A stretch of DNA of 8,299 nt from Bacillota bacterium (lineage in GTDB: Bacteria; Bacillota; Clostridia; Acetivibrionales; DSM-1351): contig JAEYWA010000068.1 in the NCBI GenBank assembly GCA_023431385.1, forward strand, positions 1-8,299. Direction: 5' to 3'. The notes below the pieces were generated by a model that was given only the letters and a program-made list of their open reading frames with translations, ran no database searches and had not been told where the DNA came from. The position numbers and the translations under genes are program-made. Positions 1-5,539 of this stretch are shown here, piece after piece; within the stretch, counting starts at the first letter, position 1; every line of letters starts with the position of its first letter.

Positions 1-84
1 AAGTGCGCTCAAAATCCACAAAATCGGGAATTCACTACAGAGTAATCAACAATTTAACAACAATAACAATTGGAGCAAAAGAAA

Positions 85-136
85 GGAGCATCGCTGACTA
101 CCTTTTAAGTAGTTTTGCGACACTCCCGTCTTTTTT
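85..136 (+). terminator. Rho-independent terminator of an upstream unit
   Basis: Three stacked helices, GGAG/CTCC (85-88 with 123-126), TCGC/GCGA (91-94 with 117-120) and ACTAC/GTAGT (97-101 with 109-113), form one long imperfect stem with a 7-nt loop. A run of six T follows at 131-136. The gene it would end lies mostly outside the window. Short open frames reach a stop at 45 or at 97, but neither is recognisable. The promoter of the next gene starts after this hairpin, so it is not an attenuator of that gene. Confidence 0.55.
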
Positions 137-159
137 ATTCCAAATATAAACAGAGCACA

Positions 160-188
160 TTGTACAAGAATCTAAAAAATGTTACACT
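160..188 (+). promoter_or_regulatory. Sigma-A-like promoter of the EFR1-like gene
   Basis: A -35 box TTGTAC (160-165) and a -10 box TACACT (183-188) are separated by exactly 17 bases. A leader of about 35 nt follows, then AGGAG at 215-219 and the ATG at 229. The match to consensus is moderate (4 of 6 at each box), but position and spacing are right. Confidence 0.45.
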
Positions 189-228
189 GATTAAGAAATT
201 AAACTGGGAATATTAGGAGTAGTATATA

Positions 229-1047
229 ATGGAGCATAAGAAACAAGTTCTTATACTTTATCATTCAGGCGCAGGAAGCACTAAAACAATAGCTGAAATA
301 TTTTATAAATTACTTCGGAAATATTCAACTGATATTGTCGCAATAAATCTGGATTTTGAATATAAAAGGCTAGAAAATTATGAGTTACTGATCTTTGCCT
401 TTCCTACATATCATTGCAGTCCCTCAATTTCAATGAGCGAATTTATTAGGAATATGCCTGTATATGAAGTTCCGAAGAAAGCATACGCACTTACAACATA
501 TGGACTGTATCCGGGTAATACCCTAAGAGAATTCAGCAAAATGTGTCAGTCTAGAAATATCAATATATGCGGTTATACAGGCTATAGATCGCCTGCAACC
601 GATGGTGCCCTGCTCCTTTCTCACATAACATTTATGTTTAATTATGAAAAGAGAATTATTAACAAGTTAAAGACAGACATACAATTAGTTGAAGATATTA
701 TCCTTGATAGAGTATACAGGCCTTCGTATCCCCCATTTAAACTTTATTCAATATTTAATTATCCAAATAAAGTATTAGGAAAGCGTCATAAGCATAGGTT
801 TTCGGTTTTAGCAGAACACTGTATTAATTGTAATAAATGCATAAGCAATTGTATGAGGAAGTGCTGGAGCGGTCAGGAGCTCCCTCAGCACAGTGTTCAG
901 AACTGCGAATTTTGCTTTCGCTGTGTACACCACTGTCCAACGAGTGCAATAGTTTTATCTACAAAAACATATAAGAAATCAAAGCTCAATGAGAGTTTCT
1001 ATATTAAATTAAAAGAAAAGATACTTGAAGACTTAAAGGAGGAGTAA
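229..1047 (+). CDS. EFR1-like flavodoxin/ferredoxin electron-transfer protein
   Basis: A 272-residue cytoplasmic electron carrier predicted to bind FMN and two [4Fe-4S] clusters. The N-terminal half is flavodoxin-like: the strand at 6-11 is followed by YHSGAGSTKT (11-20), the phosphate-binding loop of FMN flavodoxins, and FAFPTYH (56-62) is the next conserved strand and turn. The C-terminal part has two cysteine groups, C198-C201-C204-C208 and C226-C229-C232-C236, the CxxCxxCxxxC pattern of bacterial 2[4Fe-4S] ferredoxins. The second ends in the usual CP; the first has Met after the fourth Cys and an extra Cys212. AGGAG lies 9 nt before the start codon. The gene ends one base before the ATG of a ferredoxin-nitroreductase, a common partner that it would supply with electrons, but that partner is broken here. 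No signal peptide or membrane segment is seen. The family call is firm; the true partner is unknown. Confidence 0.85.
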   Translation: MEHKKQVLILYHSGAGSTKTIAEIFYKLLRKYSTDIVAINLDFEYKRLENYELLIFAFPTYHCSPSISMSEFIRNMPVYEVPKKAYALTTYGLYPGNTLREFSKMCQSRNINICGYTGYRSPATDGALLLSHITFMFNYEKRIINKLKTDIQLVEDIILDRVYRPSYPPFKLYSIFNYPNKVLGKRHKHRFSVLAEHCINCNKCISNCMRKCWSGQELPQHSVQNCEFCFRCVHHCPTSAIVLSTKTYKKSKLNESFYIKLKEKILEDLKEE

Positions 1048-1048
1048 A

Positions 1049-1715
1049 ATGTTGCCTTTTAACATTAAGATAAATTTAGTTGAAAACAAGTGTATAAGCT
1101 GCGGACTTTGTGTAAATACCTGAAAAAGAATATTTAACAAAGGCAGCCTCTGTTGCACCCAAGGGCGGCCATAGTCCAAATATCAGGAATACAGGTGTAA
1201 TTATTCTTGAGAATAATGAACTCATAGTAGAATTAATTAATTACACTTATGATTATATTATTACATTGAAAAAGAAGTTTTCCTCAGTGGTTATGCAAAT
1301 CCCAAAAGCCTCTAATGTAAATTTTAGAGATAGTATCAACGGTACTATTGAAAGAATCGATTTAATTTTAAAAGCAAAAGAAGCTAACCTCAATATGCTT
1401 ACATATGACAGCCCTAATATAATATTGCTACACTGTGAAAAAAACAGTCCCATTTCAAGAGAGAACCTGACAGTAATGGAATATCAACTCATGCTGTGTG
1501 CAGAAGCTCTAGGTTTAGGAACATGCTTTTTAGGTTGGTTAAGCTTTGCATTACAATCATATAGAATAAAAAAATCTCACAAATTGGAATCTATTTACAA
1601 GTCCTTAAATATCCCTCATGGACGAGAAATAGTTGGAGTATTCTCTATAGGTAAGAAAATACCTGGTTATAAGAAGTTAAAGAGTCGCGATAATGTTGGT
1701 GTTACGACTATATAG
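1049..1715 (+). pseudogene. Ferredoxin-nitroreductase, internally deleted and frameshifted
   Basis: Remnant of an FMN nitroreductase with an N-terminal [4Fe-4S] domain. A strong AAAGGAGGAG (1035-1044) inside the end of the preceding gene precedes an ATG at 1049. This reads 24 codons, including CISCGLC (15-21), then stops at TGA 1121-1123. From 1122 the reading frame shifts and stays open to TAG at 1715 (197 codons). That part carries APKGGHSPN (FMN-site region), ALGLGTCFLGW (second FMN-site region) and the typical C-terminal stretch IPHGREIVGVFSIGK. Missing are the fourth Cys of the first cluster, the whole second cluster and the N-terminal RRS(I/V)R-type FMN-binding segment. From my memory of the family's length this is about 50 residues. 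The C-terminal part could only be made alone from a TTG at 1266 and would lack FMN contacts. It is almost certainly non-functional. Confidence 0.8.
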
Positions 1716-1720
1716 CATTA

Positions 1721-1760
1721 AATGGCATTGTATTTTCTAAGTACGACGATGTCATTTTTT
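1721..1760 (+). terminator. Terminator after the nitroreductase remnant
   Basis: An 11-bp stem (1721-1731 with 1746-1756, including G-U pairs at 1725/1752 and 1729/1748) encloses a 14-nt loop and runs into TTTTTT at 1755-1760. It begins six bases after the stop codon of the nitroreductase remnant, so it probably ends the EFR1-like/nitroreductase unit. Confidence 0.55.
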
Positions 1761-1811
1761 AATCGCTTGCCCAAAAATAAAAACACAGAGATGGTGACAA
1801 ATAATATTTAA

Positions 1812-2090
1812 AAGAATTTAATAAATATACCATCCGTTAAGATAATTACCTCAAAACTATATTTAAGTGTACGAAGTCTTAGGATTATCTAAAAAGGAAA
1901 GCACCTCATACACTCAAATATTAATTGAAGTTAGAAAAAAGATTTCAGTCGATTGTTCAAAGGATGGCAGAGCATCAATAGATGAAATTGCCTATATTTC
2001 AGGTTTCTCTGAGGCAAGTGCCTTTCACAGGGCATTTAAAAATGGACTGGTCTGACTCCAAATGAATACAGAATCAGTCGTGGTTATTAG
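1812..2090 (+). pseudogene. AraC-family regulator C-terminal remnant, frameshifted
   Basis: Only the DNA-binding half of an AraC-type regulator survives, and it is spread over two reading frames. From 1812 the frame reads KNLINIPSVKIITSKLYLSV and then RSLRI, the first helix-turn-helix. The frame changes near 1887 to give LSKKESTSYTQILIEVRKK, IDEIAYISGFSEASAFHRAF (second helix-turn-helix), then changes back in an A-run at 2038-2042 to give KWTGLTPNEYR and a stop at 2088-2090. Putting one A back in that run would restore FKKWTGLTP. A TAA at 1809-1811 blocks the frame upstream, although homology-like residues may continue before it. The usual N-terminal ligand-binding domain is absent. The HTH sequence resembles regulators with an Arabinose_bd-type N-terminus (from memory). 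It lies next to the redox genes and may once have controlled them. Confidence 0.75.
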
Positions 2091-2886
2091 GAAATCGCTT
2101 TTTAGCAACAAGAATATATGATAGCGGTATGCCACACCCGCTTAAGTTTTGCGCCGACCCTGAAATATCATGGTCAAACTCCTTAAGCTTTACAGTAATT
2201 AAATTATTGGATACCATTGAATTTATTATTGCCGAAAGACTGTGCGAGTAACTACAGAAGGTTTTTGAGTCGTAGGCTTCATTACACATATATCCCATAC
2301 CGCTATTCTCAATCCAAGGGTCGTTTCTGAAATATGAATTTACAAGCTTGTTAGGCGCATTATCATCATAGTTATCTTCACCTTCAAAGGCAAGCATATT
2401 TACAACAGGGTGCATTTCATTGATTATTAGCATTCCCCCTTCTTTCAAACAAAGAGAAACTTTATCAAAAAATACAGATAAATCCTTAAACCAGGTTAAT
2501 GCTCCAATAGTGATAAAAATGAAGTCAAAACTGTTATAGTATTCCTGGTTAATTTCTAAAATACTCGTTGCTACAAACTTACAGTTGAGATTTATTTTAA
2601 TTGAAATATCGTTTGCCCAGGCAACCATATTTTCAGCTATATCAAAGCCTACTCCCTTTTCTGCTCCGAACTTCATAAGCGCCATTAATTCTCTGCCATT
2701 ATTGCAGCAAAATTGACCGATCGTCGTTTTTTTCAAATCAAAGGCTGATAATTCATCTACAAGCTCTTTCTGTAAAAAAGGATAACTCTCTTCCTGTAAT
2801 CTTTTAATTATGTCTTCGTACCATCCGGGAGCACGATGTTCAAAAGCTTCTTCCCACGCTTCCTTGTTAGACATTATGTAATCCAT
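2074..2886 (-). CDS. Class I SAM-dependent methyltransferase
   Basis: A 270-residue cytoplasmic methyltransferase with a Rossmann-like SAM fold; the substrate is unknown. The SAM-binding motif I is the unusual GQFCCNNGREL (57-67), in which the glycine-rich loop reads CxNGRE, as in a clostridial subgroup. Then come the acidic residue D82 in GVGFDIAENM (motif II, ribose binding), FDFIFITIGALTWFKDL (120-136, motif post-I) and LKEGGMLIINEMHP (147-160), the strand after motif III. The C-terminal third (about 165-245) is an insert or lid that I cannot assign. The first ATG is favoured because GAGG (2894-2897) lies 7 nt upstream; the second ATG, 12 nt further in, would be too far from it. The tail FPNNHD runs 17 bases into the convergent AraC remnant. 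It is likely transcribed alone from the promoter at 2959-2987. A small-molecule methyltransferase is the best guess; protein or RNA targets cannot be excluded. Confidence 0.85.
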   Translation of the reverse strand: MDYIMSNKEAWEEAFEHRAPGWYEDIIKRLQEESYPFLQKELVDELSAFDLKKTTIGQFCCNNGRELMALMKFGAEKGVGFDIAENMVAWANDISIKINLNCKFVATSILEINQEYYNSFDFIFITIGALTWFKDLSVFFDKVSLCLKEGGMLIINEMHPVVNMLAFEGEDNYDDNAPNKLVNSYFRNDPWIENSGMGYMCNEAYDSKTFCSYSHSLSAIINSMVSNNLITVKLKEFDHDISGSAQNLSGCGIPLSYILVAKKRFPNNHD

Positions 2887-2958
2887 GATTTTTCCTCACT
2901 TATTAATAAATATTTTTGGATGCCTTCTCTGTAATATGCTTTTCTAACATTATTAACC

Positions 2959-2987
2959 ATTTTAACATTTGACTGACATTATTTCAA
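2959..2987 (-). promoter_or_regulatory. Promoter of the methyltransferase gene
   Basis: On the minus strand, TTGAAA (2982-2987) and TAAAAT (2959-2964) are separated by exactly 17 bases, and each matches consensus at five of six or nearly so. Transcription would start near 2951, leaving a leader of about 65 nt. The rest of the interval 2887-3169 shows no convincing gene and no clear terminator for the upstream dehydrogenase. Confidence 0.55.
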
Positions 2988-3169
2988 TGTACAAGTAAAT
3001 TTAGGTATTAGAAGGATTTTGTTATCATAAGAGTAAAAATATCATGTCGTAAGTAACCACTCCGCCCTTATATTGAATATGTTATCTTAAGGCAGTTTTC
3101 GTAAATATAGTGTACCTCCATTAATTTTGCAAATATGGTTAAACTTTATTTAGGACTTAATAACTACTC

Positions 3170-4012
3170 TTACTTACAGTTGTTTACATCTAATGGTCTA
3201 GGTTGCTTCCCGTCAATATCTGTATAACCATAATCAATGGCAATTTGTGAGGCAGTCATTTTTAAACCACTCTTTTTCAAAATATTATTATCAGAAGCCA
3301 ATGCAGCAATTGCCATACCTATGAATTCTGGAGATTCAGAATTGCTTAAATCAAAATATTCTGATGCTTTTAATACCGATTCCGTTCTAACAAGTCCAGG
3401 ATAGATTGTAACTACACTAATATTATGTTCATTCAATTCATATGCCATAGTTTCTGTTAATTTATTAGTTGCTGATTTCGCCATTCCATATGAAACTCCC
3501 ATATCATTTCTTTCTGCTGACCAAAATGAAATATTTACAATTAATCCAGTTTTATTATTTATCATATGTGGAATTGTATAATAACTTGTAACATAATGTG
3601 CTCTAACACCAGATGTAAATGCTTTATCAAAGCGACTTAACGGAGCAGTCCAAAACCCATTTTCTTCCCAAAATGGCGTTCCATCATTAAAGTATTCATA
3701 CCCACCCCATACATTATTTACAAGAATATCAATTTTCCCTTGCTCAGCAATTATGCTTTCCAGCACTGCGTTGGTTTGTTTATCATCAGTGTGGTCGCAT
3801 TTAATCCCATATCCAATACCATTATTATCTCGTATCTCTTTTTCCGTTGCCGAAATACATCCGCCGAGATTAACGGCACCTTGAAATTCAACCTCTGTTC
3901 TACCAGTAAAATAAACAATAGCACCTGCCTTCGCAAGAGCAATCGCAATTCCTTTTCCAATACCTCTGGTTGCACCTGTTACCAATGCTACTTTTCTTTC
4001 AATCTTTTGCAT
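3170..4012 (-). CDS. DHRS1-like short-chain dehydrogenase/reductase
   Basis: A 280-residue NAD(P)-dependent oxidoreductase of the classical short-chain dehydrogenase fold, cytoplasmic. The cofactor loop TGATRGIG is at 12-19, R38 after the second strand (FTGRT) suggests NADP preference, and D73 lies in the adenine-binding CDHTD. NNVWGG (99-104) replaces the usual NNAG. The catalytic set is S162 (NISFWSAE), Y175 and K179 (YGMAK), and YPGLVRTE (204-211) follows. The long segment between NNVWGG and the helix at 128-140, containing FWEENGFW, resembles the DHRS1 branch of the family (family knowledge; the substrate is not known). AGAGGGG (4021-4027 read on the minus strand) lies 8 nt before the ATG and fixes the start. 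It is monocistronic as far as visible, with a promoter at 4224-4251 and a leader of about 200 nt. No partner gene suggests the substrate. Confidence 0.88.
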   Translation of the reverse strand: MQKIERKVALVTGATRGIGKGIAIALAKAGAIVYFTGRTEVEFQGAVNLGGCISATEKEIRDNNGIGYGIKCDHTDDKQTNAVLESIIAEQGKIDILVNNVWGGYEYFNDGTPFWEENGFWTAPLSRFDKAFTSGVRAHYVTSYYTIPHMINNKTGLIVNISFWSAERNDMGVSYGMAKSATNKLTETMAYELNEHNISVVTIYPGLVRTESVLKASEYFDLSNSESPEFIGMAIAALASDNNILKKSGLKMTASQIAIDYGYTDIDGKQPRPLDVNNCK

Positions 4013-4157
4013 ACAATTAACCCCTCTTATTCAATCTGAATATTTAATATTAAACTTTTGATGGTCTCTTTTATAAGAGCTGCCTTAGCATATATATTTA
4101 CGGACATACCTCTAAGATGACTGTTAACTCATATCCAAACCCTCTCATGGTAAGAGT

Positions 4158-4190
4158 TTATATGTTGAATATGAATTCCCACTTACTCAT
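4158..4190 (-). other. Possible 10-codon leader ORF (MSKWEFIFNI)
   Basis: In the dehydrogenase leader, a strong ribosome-binding sequence GAGAGGTGG (4196-4204 read on the minus strand) sits 5 nt before an ATG that opens only ten codons. This could be a leader peptide, or the stump of a gene whose body was lost. A second frame, 26 codons from an ATG at 4107 to a stop at 4027, follows but has no properly spaced ribosome binding site. Neither resembles anything I know, and no terminator/antiterminator pair is visible. Coding status is uncertain. Confidence 0.25.
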
Positions 4191-4223
4191 ATAAACCACC
4201 TCTCAGAACTTATGTTCGATATT

Positions 4224-4251
4224 AGTATAACATATCTTATAAATATTACAA
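4224..4251 (-). promoter_or_regulatory. Promoter of the dehydrogenase gene
   Basis: Minus-strand TTGTAA (4246-4251) and TATACT (4224-4229) have a 16-base spacer. The predicted start near 4217 gives a leader of about 200 nt before the dehydrogenase ATG. It sits just past the stop codon of the GyrI-like remnant, so the dehydrogenase does not depend on that remnant's transcription. Confidence 0.5.
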
Positions 4252-4254
4252 TAA

Positions 4255-4479
4255 TTACTTAAACCACTTAACTTTAATTAGCATTAAAGCTTCTTCACAA
4301 GCTATCCAAAATTCACTCTTATCATTATAATAAAACCTCCAATTCAGGATCTTATCAGTGTAACCCGAGGATGGAAACCATTCAGATTAAGCTTTTTCCC
4401 CAAGTCCCTTTATGACTTGTGGCACAGTCCCATCAGCTTCAAAAACAACTCAAGCTATATTATCATTGTGATAAGCCAT
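4255..4479 (-). pseudogene. GyrI-like effector-binding domain remnant
   Basis: A minus-strand frame from an ATG at 4479 to TAA at 4255 reads about 74 codons with two internal stops. Its middle reads VVFEADGTVPQVIKGLGEKA, a stop codon, then SEWFPSSGY, followed by a C-terminal NDKSEFWIACEE. This fits the pattern of GyrI-like (Rob/AraC C-terminal) effector-binding domains, in which VFE..G..P..I..L precedes SEW(F/L)P.SGY and the domain ends near a E(I/F)W(I)P-type strand. Spacing between these blocks agrees with the family as I remember it. No DNA-binding domain precedes it; the carbamoyltransferase promoter occupies the upstream position, so any N-terminal part was lost or replaced. About 74 codons with only two stops is far fewer than expected by chance in such AT-rich DNA. 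The assignment rests on motif recall, not on a search. Confidence 0.45.
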
Positions 4480-4502
4480 TAACAAATTACTGCAATCAAA
4501 TA

Positions 4503-4531
4503 TTGCATATTTATACAACACAACGTATAAT
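4503..4531 (+). promoter_or_regulatory. Promoter of the carbamoyltransferase gene
   Basis: TTGCAT (4503-4508) and a perfect TATAAT (4526-4531) are spaced by 17 bases. Transcription would start near 4538, giving a very short leader of about 24 nt that holds AGGAGG (4547-4552), 9 nt before the ATG at 4562. Confidence 0.55.
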
Positions 4532-4561
4532 AATACATAAACAGCTAGGAGGTAAATAACT

Positions 4562-5470
4562 ATGAAACACTTTATTTCTCTGATAGATTATTCTCATTAT
4601 GAATTATCAGAAATATTGAACAGAGCAGATTATTATGAAAAGGCATGGAAAGATAATAAGATGCCAAAAAGCCTACTTAATAAAAGAGTGGGTCTATGGT
4701 TTTACGGCAATGGTTTCAGGAATAGGCTTGCCTTTGAACTCGGTTCAAAAGAAATGGGGGCTTCAGTTTCGTATATTCCAGGAGATTTAGGTATTCATGA
4801 ACCCCTTGAGGATGTCGGTTACTACCTTCAGAACTGGTATTCTCTGCTGATAATTAGAGCCAAAAGCCATCAGGCCCTGACTTTTCTCTCCAAATATATA
4901 AGTATCCCGATTATTAATGCGCGAACCGATTTCAACCATCCTTGTGAAATAATGGGTGATTTACAATTCATCAGAAAATATCGAGGTTCTCTTGATGGGC
5001 TGAAGGTTATTTTTGTAGGAGAATTATCAAATATTTGTATGAGTTGGTTTGAAGCGGCTGTAAAGTTTCCAATAAGCGTAACGCAGGTAGCTCCTGAGAA
5101 TTATTTAGCAGATGCAGAAATAATTAATAACATGAATCGTTCTGCACTTGGGAGTATAAATACCTCTACTGAACTTGAGCCGTTACTATGTAAGGCAGAT
5201 TTAGTTTACACCGACTGTTGGCCTAAGTCAGATGATAATCAAAGGACTGAACAGATCAAGAAACAGTTTCTGCCATATCAGGTAACTAAAAAGCACCTTT
5301 CACTGCTGCATAGGAAAGCAATGTTTCTTCCATGCCCACCTGTTACACGGGGAGAAGAGGTCTCCGACAATGCCATGGCTTCAGAATTGTGCCTGAATTA
5401 CATGGCTAAAGAATATCTGTTACATTGTCAAAATGCCATAATGGAAAAGATAATGAGTGAACAAAATTAA
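4562..5470 (+). CDS. Divergent ornithine/aspartate carbamoyltransferase-family protein
   Basis: A 302-residue cytoplasmic protein with the two-domain fold of carbamoyltransferases, close to the usual length of about 300-330. Canonical enzymes bind carbamoyl phosphate through S-T-R-T-R. Here FYGNGFRNRLAFEL (47-60) aligns over FExxSTRTRxxFEx, keeping only R53 and R55 and replacing Ser/Thr by Gly, Phe and Asn. HPxQ is HPCE (126-129), so Gln becomes Glu. The ornithine-loop DxxxSMG is TDCWPKSDDN (217-226), and HCLP is PCPP (257-260), keeping C258 and followed by TRGEEVSDNAM. The second-domain start GLKVIFVGELSN (146-157) and the C-terminal AKEYLLHCQNAIM helix are well conserved. The open frame is undamaged, with a good promoter and ribosome binding site. 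No arginine, pyrimidine or agmatine/purine catabolic genes lie nearby. It is therefore probably not a housekeeping ArgF or PyrB; it may use a different amino-acid substrate or be a non-catalytic paralogue. Confidence 0.8.
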   Translation: MKHFISLIDYSHYELSEILNRADYYEKAWKDNKMPKSLLNKRVGLWFYGNGFRNRLAFELGSKEMGASVSYIPGDLGIHEPLEDVGYYLQNWYSLLIIRAKSHQALTFLSKYISIPIINARTDFNHPCEIMGDLQFIRKYRGSLDGLKVIFVGELSNICMSWFEAAVKFPISVTQVAPENYLADAEIINNMNRSALGSINTSTELEPLLCKADLVYTDCWPKSDDNQRTEQIKKQFLPYQVTKKHLSLLHRKAMFLPCPPVTRGEEVSDNAMASELCLNYMAKEYLLHCQNAIMEKIMSEQN

Positions 5471-5488
5471 CTGCTCACTCATTATCTT
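5447..5488. terminator. Shared bidirectional terminator hairpin
   Basis: A perfect 14-bp stem (5447-5460 with 5475-5488) with a 14-nt loop spans the last codons and stop of the carbamoyltransferase gene. It lies 52 bases past the stop of the convergent GH43 gene. On the plus strand the following sequence is T-rich but broken (CTCTTGGTTGTTTATTTG); on the minus strand CTTTTCC follows. It can plausibly stop both transcripts, though neither U-tract is ideal. Confidence 0.6.
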
Positions 5489-5539
5489 CTCTTGGTTGTT
5501 TATTTGATTTTGGGAGTTTCCATGCCAAAACAAAACCTT

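Larger units (their letters stand above)
4013..4561. other. 549-base region between divergent genes
   Basis: This stretch separates the dehydrogenase (-) from the carbamoyltransferase (+). Read on the minus strand it holds, in order, the GyrI-like remnant (4479-4255), the dehydrogenase promoter (4251-4224) and the dehydrogenase leader with two tiny open frames. On the plus strand the carbamoyltransferase promoter and ribosome binding site occupy its last 60 bases. A perfect short hairpin CTCTT/AAGAG at about 4066-4079 has no T-tract and is probably meaningless. No RNA gene or riboswitch is recognised. Confidence 0.5.

Noticed and set aside
1..149. Possible coding tails in all three plus frames at the left edge
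   Set aside because: Each is short and AT-rich, none is recognisable, and the longest one runs through the terminator hairpin and its T-run.
1121..1123. TGA at the cluster cysteine as a selenocysteine codon
   Set aside because: In-frame sequence after the TGA does not continue the ferredoxin domain and soon meets TAG, while another frame carries the nitroreductase body. A deletion explains it better, and no SECIS-like hairpin is evident right after the TGA.
1812..2090. Programmed frameshifting in the AraC fragment
   Set aside because: The N-terminal domain is missing, there is an upstream TAA, and two shifts are needed; this is ordinary decay or sequencing error.
3064..3093. GCC(C)TTA / TAAGGC hairpin as a terminator of the dehydrogenase
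   Set aside because: The stem is only six pairs with a bulge and a 17-nt loop, and no U-tract follows on the minus strand.
3740..4039. Open frames on the opposite strand of the dehydrogenase, GH43 and AraC genes
   Set aside because: They mirror strongly supported genes, lack ribosome binding sites and show no family features.
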